From Agelaius tricolor (taxonomy: Eukaryota > Chordata > Aves > Passeriformes > Icteridae): a DNA stretch of 64,000 nucleotides. The stretch covers positions 10,452,501-10,516,500 of the forward strand of contig JALJCS010000012.1 in NCBI GenBank assembly GCA_023055355.1. Reading direction: 5' to 3'. The notes under the pieces were generated by a model, which did no database searches, was not told the origin of the DNA, and saw only the letters and a program-made list of their open reading frames with translations. This document shows positions 10,901-24,480 of this stretch, piece after piece; within the stretch, counting starts at the first letter, position 1; each line of letters begins with the position of its first letter. The position numbers and the translations under genes are program-made.

Positions 10901-13522
10901 AGCTATAGTCAGTCTCTGATACTTTTGGATGAGACTTGTTTGCAGTGCTATTATTGTAATTTATTACATCCCATCCTCCCTAAATACCATTTTCCTTGCT
11001 GCAAACCAAAGATCTCTTTTTTTCTGGCATCTAGCAACCCTGCAGTATCTTTGTTGACATCCTGCCAAGATCTTTGCAGGTTCTCAGCAAATCTGTTAGT
11101 CTCTGCTGGGGCCAGCTGCTGTCTACAACCCTCACATATTCTGAGTTTCATTCGATTAGAAACCCCCCTGAATATATTACATGCTTCTGACCTCAAGGGT
11201 AATCAGATGGAAAGACACTTCTGCCGACCACTGCAGAATCCTTAGCTCACTAGCCCTGAAATTCAATTTGTATAATATCACAATGGGTGAGAAGAGATCA
11301 GGTCAGAAGAAGAAAGGAGTTTTCATCCAAGTCTTCCTCCAAAAGATTCAATCTTGGCATCGTGTCCAGAGACATTTATCCCACCCTCCCAAAGAAACAG
11401 ATGAAATCTCAGAAGCTGATGGGATTTGAACTGTTACCAACTTTTAAAATAAGCTTCAGAGTTGTCAGCATCCCAGTTCCAATCCTTCACTGACTGCAAC
11501 ATATTCACATGATTCAGCATTATTAGATGTCAAATTTTTCATACTTCAGGAGATTTTTTTGTAAAACTGGAGGCTGGAGTGGTATTCCTTTAGTGGTTAG
11601 TTAGACTGCTTATTTTGTGAAATAAGATATCTAACATAGTATGAACATACACTAAACCCTCAGCTGTTTGGTAAGAGAGAAACACTAGGTACAAGGTGTG
11701 CTGCAGAAACACCTGCTGAAAAAAACAATGCACTCCTCAGGCCTCACACCATGCCACATGCATGTGCAGGTGGCATGAAAAGCAATGGCTCTAGGAATAG
11801 ATGAAAACTGAACAGGACTTCAAGGGTCAGTATGGTGGATTGACATGTCAAACCTGGCAGTACAGGTTCTATATAGGAACCAGCCCAAAAGACCCACTCT
11901 CTGAAATAACCATAAAAAAACCAGGAATTTTTTCCACTTAAATCTCAAAAGATTGATCCCCAATAACTTGAGTAGTACTTTGGGAAAAGACACAGCTTCC
12001 AGTCATACGCAGACCAAGGAGAAACAAACCTCCAGCACCTAGAAAACAGGTGCACACCCACTCTCTAGCCACTGCCAGGGATGCCTAGATACCACAAATA
12101 TGCCACAGCCCCACAGGCTCAGGTTCAGAGGAACTGCAGGTTTGTAGCTGTTTCTGGACCCAGTTTTAAGATGGCACATTTGTGACCTTTAAAGTGGTAA
12201 CAGGCTCCAAGGTAGCATTGGGGTATGCTTTTCAACTCCTTCCAGTCTAAACCCATGCAATTTTTACCCTCCTTGGATTCCAGGGCTGGGTCAGACCTTT
12301 GTGTCCCATGCTTTCTAGAAACTGGGGTTTGGCAGACCTATCTTACCTTCTGCTTATTTTGTGAGCATATGAAAAATGAAAGAGGCCATAAACACAGCAA
12401 AAGAAGGAAAAAGCAAAGCAATGAGCTACTGCTTGGAGCCACGTGAACATGCTTGTTGCAAGAGATGGTCTTTGGCTGTTCTGGTTTAATGTCTCAGTGT
12501 GAGTGGGTACCACATGATAGGGCTGTTGACATCACTACTGACTGTCCTTGTGGAATAGCAGTTATTGCACCCTCCAGCCCATCTTGGCTGCACTTAGAGG
12601 AGCACAGGCAGCACCATCCAGCTACATGAGGAGTTTTTCTCTAGTTTCGTACTAATGGAGAACTATCAGGTGAGCATCTCAGAGAAGAATGTCACAAAAC
12701 CTGCATTCATACACTTATCTCTCGGTCTTTTGGGAACTCACCAACCTTACACATCTGTAGAAATCTCCAACCAAGATGCAGTACAGTTACTGATGCAAAA
12801 GGCATCTTTAGTGAGCCTGCCTGTAACAATGCACAAGCTTAATGCATGGCATAACAAACTGCCCATCAATATGTGATCAGCAGCAGCTCTTGAGCTCTGC
12901 CCTGTAAGTGCACCCTGTGGGGTGCTGACATCATTTGTGCTAAATGCCAACTGAACTCCAGACCTCTGCTCTCAGCTGACCGAACAACCCCACAACAGAC
13001 TGGGGGGTACCAAAGGACAGGCATATGCTCAGTCAACTCACAAACCTTGCTAACATGACTTCCCCTTGAATCCACATTAGTTCCAGCTAGACAGCATTTG
13101 TGTCACAGGAGAAAAAGGCAAGACAAGTAGATTAAGGGGAAAGGACTGTACTTTTCTTTAGCACTGCCATATTGATATCATGAGTGTCAATGCAAAAGCA
13201 TTCCTAATCTGATAAGTCAGGTGCAAGACTCAGTATTACTTCTTCAGAGAAAATTCATACTGTCACTAGAAAATGTTTCAGCTACAATAGTGCATCTTAC
13301 TTCAAACATTCCACACAAAATGGTACTTTCTGAGTAACTAGGAAAAGCTGCCTCTTCATAGAGATGATCTATTTCTAAATTAGAAAGCTCTAAGATATCT
13401 CTAAGACAAAACAAGTACACTCAGAGAGTAATTCAAGATCTTAGAATGCTGTTGAGGAAGTCTAATAACTGTCTAGAATAAATTACACTGCATCAACAAT
13501 TAACTGTGAGAGTAGAATCAGA
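7909..13522. other. Non-coding DNA, no gene recognised
   Basis: The segment holds open frames of up to 122 codons (10877-11245, plus strand), none resembling a known protein. A C-rich tract (CCCCCACCCACCCCCCACT) lies near 7951-7969. A GC-richer patch lies near 9160-9300. A short perfect hairpin GCACCC-TGTG-GGGTGC lies at 12910-12925. A few good splice-like sites occur alone, without an exon I could support. Confidence 0.55.
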
Positions 13523-13652
13523 TAATCACAGAATATTCTAAGTTGGAAGGGACCCACAAGGATCATCAGCCCAGCTTTTAAGTGAATAGCCCATAGGGGG
13601 ATCCAGCCTGGGATCTGGGTGTTATTAGCAGTATTAGTTATTAGCTCACCTC
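13523..13652 (-). mobile_element. CR1 LINE 3' fragment, antisense
   Basis: The plus strand reads TAATCACAGAATATTCTAAG followed by TTGGAAGGGACCCACAAGGA, the reverse complement of a CR1 3' end. GGGGGATCCAGCCTGGGATC and GTGTTATTAGCAGTATTAG follow, words found in the CR1 subgroup that carries a GTTATTAGCAC motif. About 130 bp survive. It is inserted in the same direction as the copies at 7443 and 32272. Confidence 0.85.
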
Positions 13653-16337
13653 TCAGACAGATAAAGACAAAGCTTGGAAACTTCATTTGAGTCTGACCAC
13701 ACCACTAGTCACACAGGTATTTTATAGGATCCATGTGGATGTTTCCACCCAAAATTTGTTCCTATTAGCTTCAACAGTATCTTTAAAAATCAAGATACTG
13801 TATAAATTGCTGTACAGTTCACAGATATTTCCAGTTTTTGGAGCTCAGAAAATGCTCATTTACATGTGTTTAACAGTTCTGGACAGCTTGTTCTGCAGTC
13901 CTAATCCCACAGACATCCTTCACCACACTGTGAGGTGAACTGGCTCTCAGCAGAGGTGCACACTCAGCAGCAGGAAGGACATGGCTCTTTACAAGGATTA
14001 TCAACTCATTTTTTGGACTGATGCTTTGAATACTGGCTACTATTTTCCAAATTCTCTTTTATAATGATAGCACTATCCTCCTGGCCAGATATAAAAGACA
14101 ATTGATTAGAGATCTTTTACACAAAATACATTAAGAAAGCTCATTAATGCCTGACACTGGGGAAGGGGACAGCACTGGTATTCCATAAAAGCAAATCCCT
14201 GCTCAAGTAAACAATGTATTAAATGTTGGAGATTAACAGCAACATGGCTAAGGAAAATAGTTTTTAAGACATCAGTCCAGGCAAATTTTCAGGTTTCAGT
14301 CCAGAGAAAGCATCTTTGACATTAATTGGGGCTTTTACATATGCTAGGATCCTTCATCTGGGATAATTTCAAATAAAGCAATATATTTCTCTTCACCTCT
14401 TTTATCTATTTCTCTCAAACATTTAAGCACCTGCATTTTGTAAATTTACTCATTGGTGAAGCCCTGGCTTCATTTTTGTTCCTATGAGGTATGACAGTTT
14501 CTCCTTGGCCTGAGTTTTTCCACTAGCTTTAGCAATATTCATAAGCTAAGTTTACACATATGCTTAGATATACCTTGGACTGGGATTTAAGAGAAACAGC
14601 TCTGTGAATTTGCTTGCATATCCAACTTCTTTCCCTGTGCTGTTATCCACTCAGAACAAAAATGCTCAAGTTCCAAATCAATTGTTCCAAAGATTTGTAA
14701 GCATATTAGGAGGATGTCAGTCACACTAATTTAAGCCACCCTGCTGTGCAAAAGAAATTGTTCAAAAAAGTCATGCTCCCTTTCAATCACAATGTACTAT
14801 AAAGTAATCTGGCATAACCAATTCAAAAAATATCAGACCCATAACTATACAATGTGAAATGTAGTGTTGATGATTTTTAATTAGAATTTAAAGCTCATTT
14901 TGCAGTTACTCCACAAGACCCATTTTCATCTTTGGCCACTGAGTATTGAAAATTAAAGATTTGCTGGATGCAGTATTTAATAGGTCAAACACAATAAAAT
15001 TACAAATGTAGACAATAAGGGAGAATCCTTTATTCAGTGAGGAAAAACAAATCAAAACTAGAAAAGAGTACATACAGAGTGAATTTGGTTGGAAAGCTTT
15101 CATTAAAATAGGTGCCTGCCCTGCTCTCCTTCTTGACTCCCTCTCAGTTCCCTCAGCAAATTAGAAAAACACTAGAGAAAAAGCTGTTCATAAAAAGTTA
15201 TTTAAGGAAAATGATATCATTTGAAATGATACAAACTATTTTATTTTCCAATCAAAACTACTTGAATGGAAAAAGAAGACACTATTTGTTAAAAAAATTA
15301 AAGTCCAATTGTTCTTAATTTTCTTCATGTCCATTCTTCTCTACATGTAAAATAAGGACAAAAGATTTTTCACTGAGGACCATTTGAGATGCTGGGTTTT
15401 ATTGCAACTTAGGGCACACTTGTATGTCATTTTTTGATAACTCTTTGCATTAAACTATGCGTTAAATGTGCATTTCCATGAATAAATAATTTGTTTAAAT
15501 ACGTAAAACTTGAATGAACTATTTAAGATGAGATGTATATCAGTTACTAATGTAATCTGCTTGCCCATTTCAGAATCATGTTCATTTCCTTTTTGATCAG
15601 GTTTTCTAACCCTGTCACTGACCAACTTCAAAGGTTTGTCTGGTCACAAGGTGGAATCACATTGAAACAGTGCTTCCAAAACCCATAAACATCCCAGGTA
15701 CATGAAAAGAAATTTAAAATCTTGCTTATATGACAATTTTTGTTTTGCATTTTAATATAATAATTATAGTAGAATCCAACTTTTACATTGTAAAAAACAG
15801 GAACTCGAGAAATGATTGCTGAAGAGCCTGTTGTGACTTGGAATGAATCAACCATAGGAAATGTCATCTGGGGAAATGTGATAGTTTAGTCCTGTAGAAA
15901 CAGCTCAAGAAACTCAGAAGAAAAATTAGAACGTCCATGACACGAAAGAAAACATTTACCTCCTTTTTTGCCCTTTCCATCCAACTGTACAGTAATTTAA
16001 ATTAGTGGGAAAACCACTATTTTCATTCTTCCCTATTTGGTTCCAAATTATATACATAGGGATTTTTCCACCCATTTCCCCATTCCTCAGTTCATATCAC
16101 ACCCCCTTCTTACATCTTGGATGCAGGAAGAATGTGGAAATAAGAAAGAGAAAGGACCTAGACAAGTGAAGAAACCCTCTTCCCTGATGACTAGCCAATG
16201 CAACTTAGTTAGAAAAAGTTTTTAAAAGAGAATTGAAGTTTTGTATCCAAAACAATCCAGTTGGTGGGAAGGGAATCTTGCAGCTATGAAAATAGTTTTG
16301 TATCAGTGTTTCAAAACATTCAGAGGTATTTTTCTTA
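13653..16337. other. AT-rich non-coding DNA, nothing recognised
   Basis: The longest open frame is 83 codons and unrecognised. I see no repeat family or RNA gene. Confidence 0.55.
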
Positions 16338-16464
16338 CCCAAAAAAACCACCAAACAAAAAACTACAACAAAAAAACCAACAACAAACAAAACAAAATTT
16401 AAAAGTAACAACAAAAAACAACAACAACCAAAAAACCCACACAAAACAAAAAAAAAATCAAAAT
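16338..16464. repeat. A/C-rich low-complexity tract, (AAC)n-like
   Basis: About 127 bases consist almost entirely of A and C, with many CAA and AAAC units, plus an interruption around 16398-16406 (TTTAAAAGT). The strand asymmetry is strong: the other strand is T/G only. The 87-codon minus-strand frame over it is a string of F, L, V and C and is a by-product of the T/G strand. It may be a decayed microsatellite. Confidence 0.85.
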
Positions 16465-19400
16465 CCAATCCATTAACTAAACACCATTTTTGCCCTGGCT
16501 CTCATCATTAGGTTTGGCACTTCACACTCTGCTGGGAAGTGCTAATTGTAGGGATGCTATGCTTACATCTGCACCTGCCTTTTGCAACAACTCCCAGCTG
16601 CTTCAGTGAAGAGAACAAAAGCCAATTCCCAAATTCAGCCACTCAACAATCTTGACATCTAAGGATAAAACACATTCACCTTTTATGAGCTGGCACAAAG
16701 CCCATGCACTAGTTAAATTTCACTTGAGTCTGTTAGGATTTTTGCAAGAACTCTTCTGGGTCTTTCCATAGATGCAATTTCCCTCTTCCCAAGTGAGCTC
16801 CTGTATATAACTCAAGCAACCAACAACTCTTAGGAAGATCTCATTTGGTCTGATTATATCAGAACATCACTGACTCCTCTCTCTGAGACTATTCTAGTGC
16901 TGCAACTGTGGATATATTTAGAAAATATTGAAAACACCTAGGTCAGCAGACCTTTGTAGCTTTGTGCATTGACTCACATCTTTCTTTTCAATTCTCTTCC
17001 CTTTTGCAACTTTAAATGCCTGTGAGGGGATTTTTGTTGAAGTGTGTCAGTGGCAAAATCAGGGCACCAGCTTGTTAAATAAACAATCAGCCCCCAAGCC
17101 ATTCCAGAAAAAGGAAGAGATTTCTCATACTTACATCTTTTGTGAGTTAAGGTTTATTTAGGTTTTAAATCCCTCAAGGCAAGCATGCAATGTGTAAAGC
17201 AGAAGCCCATAAGAGAAACACTTTACCCCTATTGCTTACCAAGAAGGAACAAGGCTTTTAGAAACAGATCAGAATGCCACACTTCATTAAACAACATCAG
17301 TCTTGTCTAAAACTTTCTCCTTTATTTTTCTATTGCATCCACTTGTATCTATTGTTAAAAGGTAGCTTATCTTCCATATAAACAAGATATTAGGTGACCA
17401 ATGGCTCTTAATGCTTACACTGTAAGAGGAACATCCAACTGAAAGGAAATCTCTCTCCCTTTTATATCTTTCTTTTAAGTCTAAGAATGCATGGATGTTA
17501 CTCAAAAATAGTTCAGGCTGTATAGTTAAACACAACTTGTGTCATAGAGACACCAAAAAATTAGCAGAAGAAATCCATTCTTGTTTGTTAAAACATCCAG
17601 GATCTCACACATGTTAAAGGTTTAATTTGTGCATACCCAGATACATGCAAAGATACAAAGGATGTTGATTGTCCATATGAATGCAAATATTTTCAGAAGG
17701 ATGCAAAGAAACTTGACACCAGAAACCTTTCTCTCTTTCAGATTTCGTTGAAGAAAATTACATAATGGAATGGCTGACTGAAGTTCACAAAGCTTGAAAA
17801 CAACTCTGGACCTGTTCTCAAACATTCATAGTTTCCCAATGGCACTAGAGATGAGTCTGAAGTTTCTTCAAGCTGAAGGATAGTCAGACCCAGGATGGAC
17901 TGATAAGAGAAGGCCCGCAATACATTGAGGTTCTAAATTTGAATATAGCTGCATTCAAAAGCACTTGGATCCCACCTGTGTATAAGAGCTCCTTTATAAA
18001 TAAATCAAAGATAAGAAAGCCTACTGAACTCTCAGTCTAGTTGGAATGCATACATGCGGTGAGTGGAATGAAAATATTTTGTTATTGGAGGAAAATTAGG
18101 GTTCCCTAGTGAGTCCCAGCAGAATTAATTACATCTCTTACCATGTTCAGTGGAAGTTAAGTGTGACCCATCACAACTGGGACCCAAGTACATTATCTCA
18201 TGGTCAGGAGACTAATTTAATTTTTTTCATTTTGCAGCAAATAGAGCAAATTTCACCTTAGGCAGATGTAATGTGCTTATAAAGGAGCAGAGAACACAAG
18301 TGGTTCTATAGAAAAAGAAAAGCACATCCATAATTTCACTTCCTTTGCTTATTAAAGAATAGCAAACTTTTCCTGAGGTTTCTCCATTGTCTCTTGTGAC
18401 CACTGACTGCCTCTATACTGCATTATTTTGTGAAAAACAGAAAGAAACTTTATAAAAAGTTCACCACAATTTGTTACTGCTCAGCAGGAACATAATCTGG
18501 ACTTCTTGCAGTGCTGTAACCCAATTTATTTCCCTGTCAGACCACTTGATGGATGTGTCTATAGAGTTCTCAAACAGGAGATAAAACTTTTTACCACTAA
18601 AGGCAGATAGTACTTTGCCTTTCACCTGCCATCCAGGGGTTCAAGCAGTACCTGCTCAGCAGGGCTTCACTAATTCAGTTCAATTTTTTGAACAACCTAT
18701 TTAAGATTTTTTCATTTAGAATTACAGCAGAAATAAAATATAAACATTTCCATAGGTGAAAATCTCAAGTCTGGAGTTTGCAGCCTGAGCAGTGTGTTAT
18801 TCCTTCATTTTAACTCACAGCAATGCTGACCTTAAATACAGCCAAAGAATGAATATTTAGACCAGCTGCACTGAGCCTCTGAGATGTGTGAGCCTGAAAA
18901 TTCAACAGACACATGCACTCAAAGTTTTTCTAATATATTCTCCTTTATAAGAGTGATAAAAATATCTCAGCTCTCAATGCTGACTTTATCAAACTTGGAA
19001 AGGTAGAACCACACCTACACACGAATGGGAAATCCCCTCTGAAAATGTACAAAGGCACTATATATTATTGTTCTCTCCTGTGCCAAATATCTGTTTTTCT
19101 AAGCTTAAAGGCAGGCAATAACACACTGAGTAATGACATTATGCTATTACTTAAAACAGAGTATTTCCAATTTGTGTAGCAAATAATTCAACCTTTTCAA
19201 ATGTATAAAACTGAAATTTTAGGATGCAATTTTCAAGAAAATTCACAATAGATTGGATATGTTTCAATGACCAATTTGTTTCAAGGGAATCACAGCTAAA
19301 GGCAACAGAATCTAACAGAGCTGGAGGACAGAAATATCTGGACACACACATTTTATACCCAAGGTATCATATGATGATTATTAGCCACCATTTTAATTCT

Positions 19401-20303
19401 GTGAATGGTGAGCCAAGCATTGAGAGAATCATTCTACATGAAAGACGAGAAAGAGCAAGAACAAAACAGCAAGAGTTGTTTTAGGGCCCAGCAACACAAA
19501 CAGTCCAGGACATAAAAATTCAACTGACTTTGTCATCAATACATTGATTGAAAAAAAGCTCTTGATTGCAAAAATGCAGAGATAACCACATGAAGAGCAA
19601 AGCAAGCTCATAGCCCACTGATTTTTAAAAGTCCACCTCAAACCTACCTACTGCCCCAAGCTTTCCTCAGTAACATACACCAGCTTTTAAACTCAGTGAG
19701 TACTTTTTCTTCTTCATGAAATTAAGCCCTTTTCCTAAGGACCCAGATATTCACTAAGGCTGGAGTAAAGGATATCAGCTTTTGCTAGGGGTCTGAAAAT
19801 TTCCTGTCACAGTGTTCTGCTCCTCTTCCCCTAATCCTCCTCACAGTCCAATGTCAATATTCAAACTAAATGCAGCTTTAACACCAGGGATTTTTTTTTT
19901 AACATCCAAGAAAATGTGAAGCAACTATGCCTCTGTCAGAGCTGCATCTAGTCTTCTAAATCTAAGAAAACATAATCCATAGCTTTACAGGTTATTCTAC
20001 ACCATTTGGAATTAATGAGTCTGCAGTCCAGGATTCTTCACTGAGGGTTAGATCAGACACCACCTTTCCACTCTTTTGGAACTGTTTTTTTAATGAGACA
20101 TTTGCAAATATCTTCGTGAAAAGTATAAAGCAGGCAATGGCTAATAAAAGAGAACCTCACTAAGACATTATTTCCTCAGCAACCAAGTAACTCCCTTCTG
20201 GGAACTATTGCAGAAACTCAAGTTATACATAGTGCATTCAGAAGCCAAGATTAAAGTTCAAAAATAATCGTATGTGTTAGAAGCACACTTATTAAAGAAA
20301 AAA
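16465..20303. other. AT-rich non-coding DNA, nothing recognised
   Basis: Only short open frames (at most 86 codons) occur, none with a recognisable domain. I see no CR1 3' end or simple repeat of note. Confidence 0.55.
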
Positions 20304-20396
20304 CATGTTTACTCAGAAATCCTCAGAAAATACATGCTTTATGCAGAGAATACTGAAAAAAAACCCCATGCCTTATGCAGAGAATATCCTGAAAAA
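20304..20396 (+). repeat. Imperfect tandem repeat, about 3 copies of a 30-bp unit
   Basis: Two clear copies begin CATGCTTTATGCAGAGAATA (20333) and CATGCCTTATGCAGAGAATA (20367), each ending in CTGAAAAA. A weaker copy before them starts CATGTTTACTCAGAAATCCT (20304). The two good copies differ by one substitution and a small insertion in the shared part. This is a small local duplication, not a known repeat family. Confidence 0.75.
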
Positions 20397-23300
20397 TGTG
20401 CAGTAGATTCTCTGATTTTCATACCGAAGTCACAACTCCCCAGAAGAGCTTTTGCTGCGCAAGTAAATCATATTCAGCCGTTATGGTGACATTTCAGTGT
20501 CTCCAACAGTATATCTGAGTGTGCATATAAGGCTTTTGTTCCTCTTGTTCCCAAAAAAGAAAGAGTTCACTTCTTTCCATACACTATTTGTTTCTCCATG
20601 GGAATATCACCAATAGAGAAGCCAACCTATCAACAGCTGGATAATCTTCCAAATTTTCTTCCTGAGTCAGAAATAACACTAAGATGGTTATGTCACCAGA
20701 TTCATTGCATTAGAGATGATGTTGCATAATTGGAAAATCCTTAATCAATTTAAGTGGCTCAATAAAGTTTGACCAGCATCAAGACTGAAAAGACTATAAA
20801 ATACTGGAGTTGCAGAAAAGATGATAGCATTGATTACAGTATTAAGAATCAAGATTTCTCTCTCAGAACACCCAAGGGCAAAGTTGACTTAAAACAAAAG
20901 GAAAAAAAAAGACAGTATGAGATGGCAATTTGTCAGTTTTCTAGTGCTAGGTGAATTAGGTATGTATAACCTTTCTGTCTGCCCATAATGCCTCCATTCC
21001 CCCAAACCAGCCCTCTTTTAGCCATTTTCAAAATACTCTGTCTTCCATTCCTACTGAAGGTTCCCACTCTAGAAATCCAAACTATCTCTCAGTTCTCTAT
21101 CTTCCTCTGAAAGATATTCCTCTAAGGAAATCACCTACAGCAGAAATTGCACATTATTTTCCCTCTTCATTACATATGTCTTAAACCTGAATCTCTTAAG
21201 CGCCCCTCATCTCAGATGGGATTAAGTGCAGTACAAAGTGTTTGTCCTGAATGAAGCAGGACTAAAAGGCATCTTTTCATTCCAGGATTGTGCTACTTCA
21301 AAAAGTACGAACTGCAGAACAGCATTAAGGGGTAAATTAAAAGATTAAGATTTTAGGTCAAATATTCACCAATATTCACTTTGAAACTATTAGGTAACAC
21401 CTACCAATGCTATAAAAACAGTACTTGCTACCAAATAATATTATAAAAGCCTATAAATAATTTAAAGTTTGCTATCAAGTTTCCATAAGCATCTGTGAAA
21501 TTCCAGTCAATCTAACAGATAAAACTAGAAGTTCTACTTCCACACTTATTTGAAAAGTCAAGAATTATCATAAAGTTCATAGAGTTTAGATGTAATAAAT
21601 CTGTGTTTAGGAAAAACATATCTATTTCAGATTTGAAATGCCTGCAAAAGCAGGTTTCTGGTTGTAAATAAAGATTACATTAAGCAGTTCAATATCCATC
21701 AATACACATGAAATTTATTTTAATCTTTTTCACAGAACTAGTTAAGAATTTAGCAGGTTTAAGGCTTAACATGGTTATTCCACAATCAACACCAAAATCA
21801 TATTCATGCTTTTGCAATGCCAACAACTATTGTAAGAAAAAGCTATGGTTACAAATTACTCTAACAGCAGGATTTTACAATAGATGAACACAGGAGTAAT
21901 TTATAATGCATTTGTTGCTATTAAAAAACAAATAAACATTTATAGTCTGTGCTAATTAACTTTACTGCTGAATTAGTAGTATTCCTCACTCTTCTTAATT
22001 AGAAGAAATATTGCAAGAATGGCATTAAAGTCAAACCCTTCAGTGCAGTAAAGGCTGACATTTTAAAACCCCTCTGTCTCATCCTCTAACACACATGGAG
22101 CCTTCGGAGCTGCATGCACCAGGGTCAGGACTGACACACTCCAGTACACATGAACGTGTGATGGAGCAGTTTAAGGAGGAAATGTCAGAAATAAATTACC
22201 ATAGTTTGAGCACAAAACCTAAGTGCAGCTATTAGTAGATCTGCCTCACCCATAATCAAGCAAGTGCCTCCTGGTCCAAGGCAGGGAACTCAATATACCT
22301 AAATACCAGGGCACATTGTGCCTGCACATCTGTCCATGGAAGTGGAGATTCAGCTTGGCTGTGACTGCAATCTCCATCAGCTGTCACAAAGGGCATGAAG
22401 CATTTACATTGTGTACACTGTGCATCAATAAACAGTTCATGGATTTTTGTTTTGCTGCTGCCAATCCCAGTAGTACTTTGTGGCAAATCTAAAACCACAT
22501 CCAGTTTGTACATGAGAAAAACAACAAAACAAGTATATCATCTTACCTTTACTCAAGTCAGTAATGTCAGGATTGAGCCTGTGTGAAAGCAGTAAAGCAT
22601 CTGACAGCAGAATCTCTGAAATACCCATTGGAATTATTCTTTTTCTTCTTGGTATTCTCAAAGGTCTGGGCCATGCTCAAAGGGTAGCAAAGGACCTGTC
22701 AAAAGAAAGAGAGCAACATGGTGAATGAACTCTGTTCCCCACACCCCTTTGAGGAAGAGTTCCTCAACTTCCTGAATTCCCTCATGAACACCAGCTGTCA
22801 TGAATGCCAAGTCATTAGGTGAGAAATAATAAATTCTGCTTTGCTCTTCTCTAGACACACTTTCTGTCTTCATCTTGAATGAGAGGTCAGACTTATTAAT
22901 TAAAACTGTTATTTTTCTTAAGTATAAAGTAGTGAGAGTTTGTTACGATGCCTCATCAAATGTCTGCACAGTGTCTGCAACATTCAAGGTTTGAACTATA
23001 AGTTAATTTAAAATACCAACCAAAACAGTTAAACAGTTTCTACTCCAGCCATGAAGTGTTGACTGGTAATCTTATCTTTGAGGAGTCAGATCCCTGCACC
23101 CTATATTGGGTTTTAATTTCATTATTTAAAATAGAGCCAGCAGACTTCCTACACAATGACCATATTTCTGCTGTGCTAAAAGGCAGAATGAGATCCTACC
23201 ACAGACAAATACAAATGCCAGTGCTTACTGTGCCATAAAAGTATTCCGGGACTGGATACCATTTTCTTTAATTAAAGCAATAAAATTTTTCTCATTCACA

Positions 23301-24309
23301 AGTAACCTGATTTTTGAGAGCCTACCTATCAATATATTTTTCAAACTCTATCAGTGCCACTCAGCATTTTCAAGTTTTTTTTTTTTTTTTAGATGAGGAA
23401 AAGCAATTACTACCAGCTTACCAAGCATATGATTCTCTAAGTACCATTTCATGAGCACTGAAGACCATGAGGTTGAGAACCTTGAAGTTAACTTCTTGCT
23501 TGCTCTTTTCTGCATCTTCAGTTTCATGCCTTGGAGAAGGATGTTGTATTAGAGTTCTAACAATAAAGTTTGCTCCATTTAGTTTGGATATAATGGTTCT
23601 AGGAAGAACGTCAAAAGTTTGGAGGGCTTAAGTGAGACCTCAGACCTTGCAGTAGCCATGAACATGTGGATCAAATGCTTCAGAACTCTATCTGTACTCA
23701 TATTATTGAAGCCCTTGTAAATGTTGACAGAAATAGAAAAATTTGCTTCTGAATCAGGCAAAGATGTATATTCCATGGCTTTTTTTTTAATAAGAGAAAC
23801 AAGTGTGAGTGCACATAAGCATATTTTTACATGACCATCTTCAAAAGCTTAGAAAGTGTTTCATACATTAAGTTTTCCAGTGGTTTGACTGCCACATAGC
23901 CTCCTCATATTACAAAAGGACACACACCACTGCACTACTGGCACATTAGACAGCCTAATGCTCAGAGAAATAAATTGAGCTTGTTTATAAACTAACCATG
24001 GTTCTAAGTCTTTGCAACTAATCTAGTATTTGCTGCATTGCTACTTATTTGCTCAAGTGTGACTCAACCAAGAGTCCTGTTCACATGCCTGGAAGATTGA
24101 CAAACACAAATATACCACAGACCATGAGACAAAGCAAGTTTAGAATTCCTTGTAGTGTTCAGCATCACAGTTCTACAGATGTTGACCCAGCCTAGCTGCA
24201 AAGCTGATCAACCCTTTCACTATGGTTAACAAACCAAAGGCAGGTGGGTGACAGTACAAGAGATACAAGCATTTAAAATGCCCAGACACATGGGGCTGGC
24301 ACCACTTGT
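20397..24309. other. AT-rich non-coding DNA with a T16 run
   Basis: It holds only short, unrecognised open frames (at most 85 codons). A run of 16 T lies at 23375-23390. Homeodomain-like AATTA words are dense around 21950-22010 but without a clear arrangement. A splice-flanked 32-base segment lies at 22547-22578 on the minus strand and is treated as chance. Confidence 0.55.
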
Positions 24310-24480
24310 TCCTTCCAGGATATGCTAATCAATGCAAATCTATGCATTAGTTATAAGGTGTTTAAATTCCAATAATAAACATTGTGTGATTGATGAATTT
24401 TTCCCAGCTGTTGTGTATATAGCTGTTTAATTAGAGCATGCTGGCAGAGGCTGTTAATCCTTCATGGAGTAGCTGACTCC
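24310..24480. promoter_or_regulatory. Possible enhancer core with three phased octamer-like sites
   Basis: ATGCTAAT (24322-24329), ATGCAAAT (24332-24339, the exact POU octamer) and ATGCATTA (24342-24349) start exactly 10 bp apart, about one helical turn. Downstream come a FOX-like ATAAACA (24375-24381), a PBX-like TGATTGAT (24387-24394) and a homeodomain-like TTAATTA (24427-24433). Known biology: ATGCAAAT is bound by POU/Oct proteins, and such clusters are common in developmental enhancers. What I see is the motif arrangement. That it is a working enhancer is inference. No nearby gene is visible to serve as its target. Confidence 0.35.

Noticed and set aside
16205..16468. 87-codon minus-strand frame rich in F, L, V and C, resembling a membrane protein
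   Set aside because: It is the translation of the T/G strand of a low-complexity tract.
22547..22578. 32-base minus-strand segment with good splice sites (LNPDITDLSK)
   Set aside because: Its open frame does not follow in phase from the 52681 segment. Segments this short and open are common by chance.
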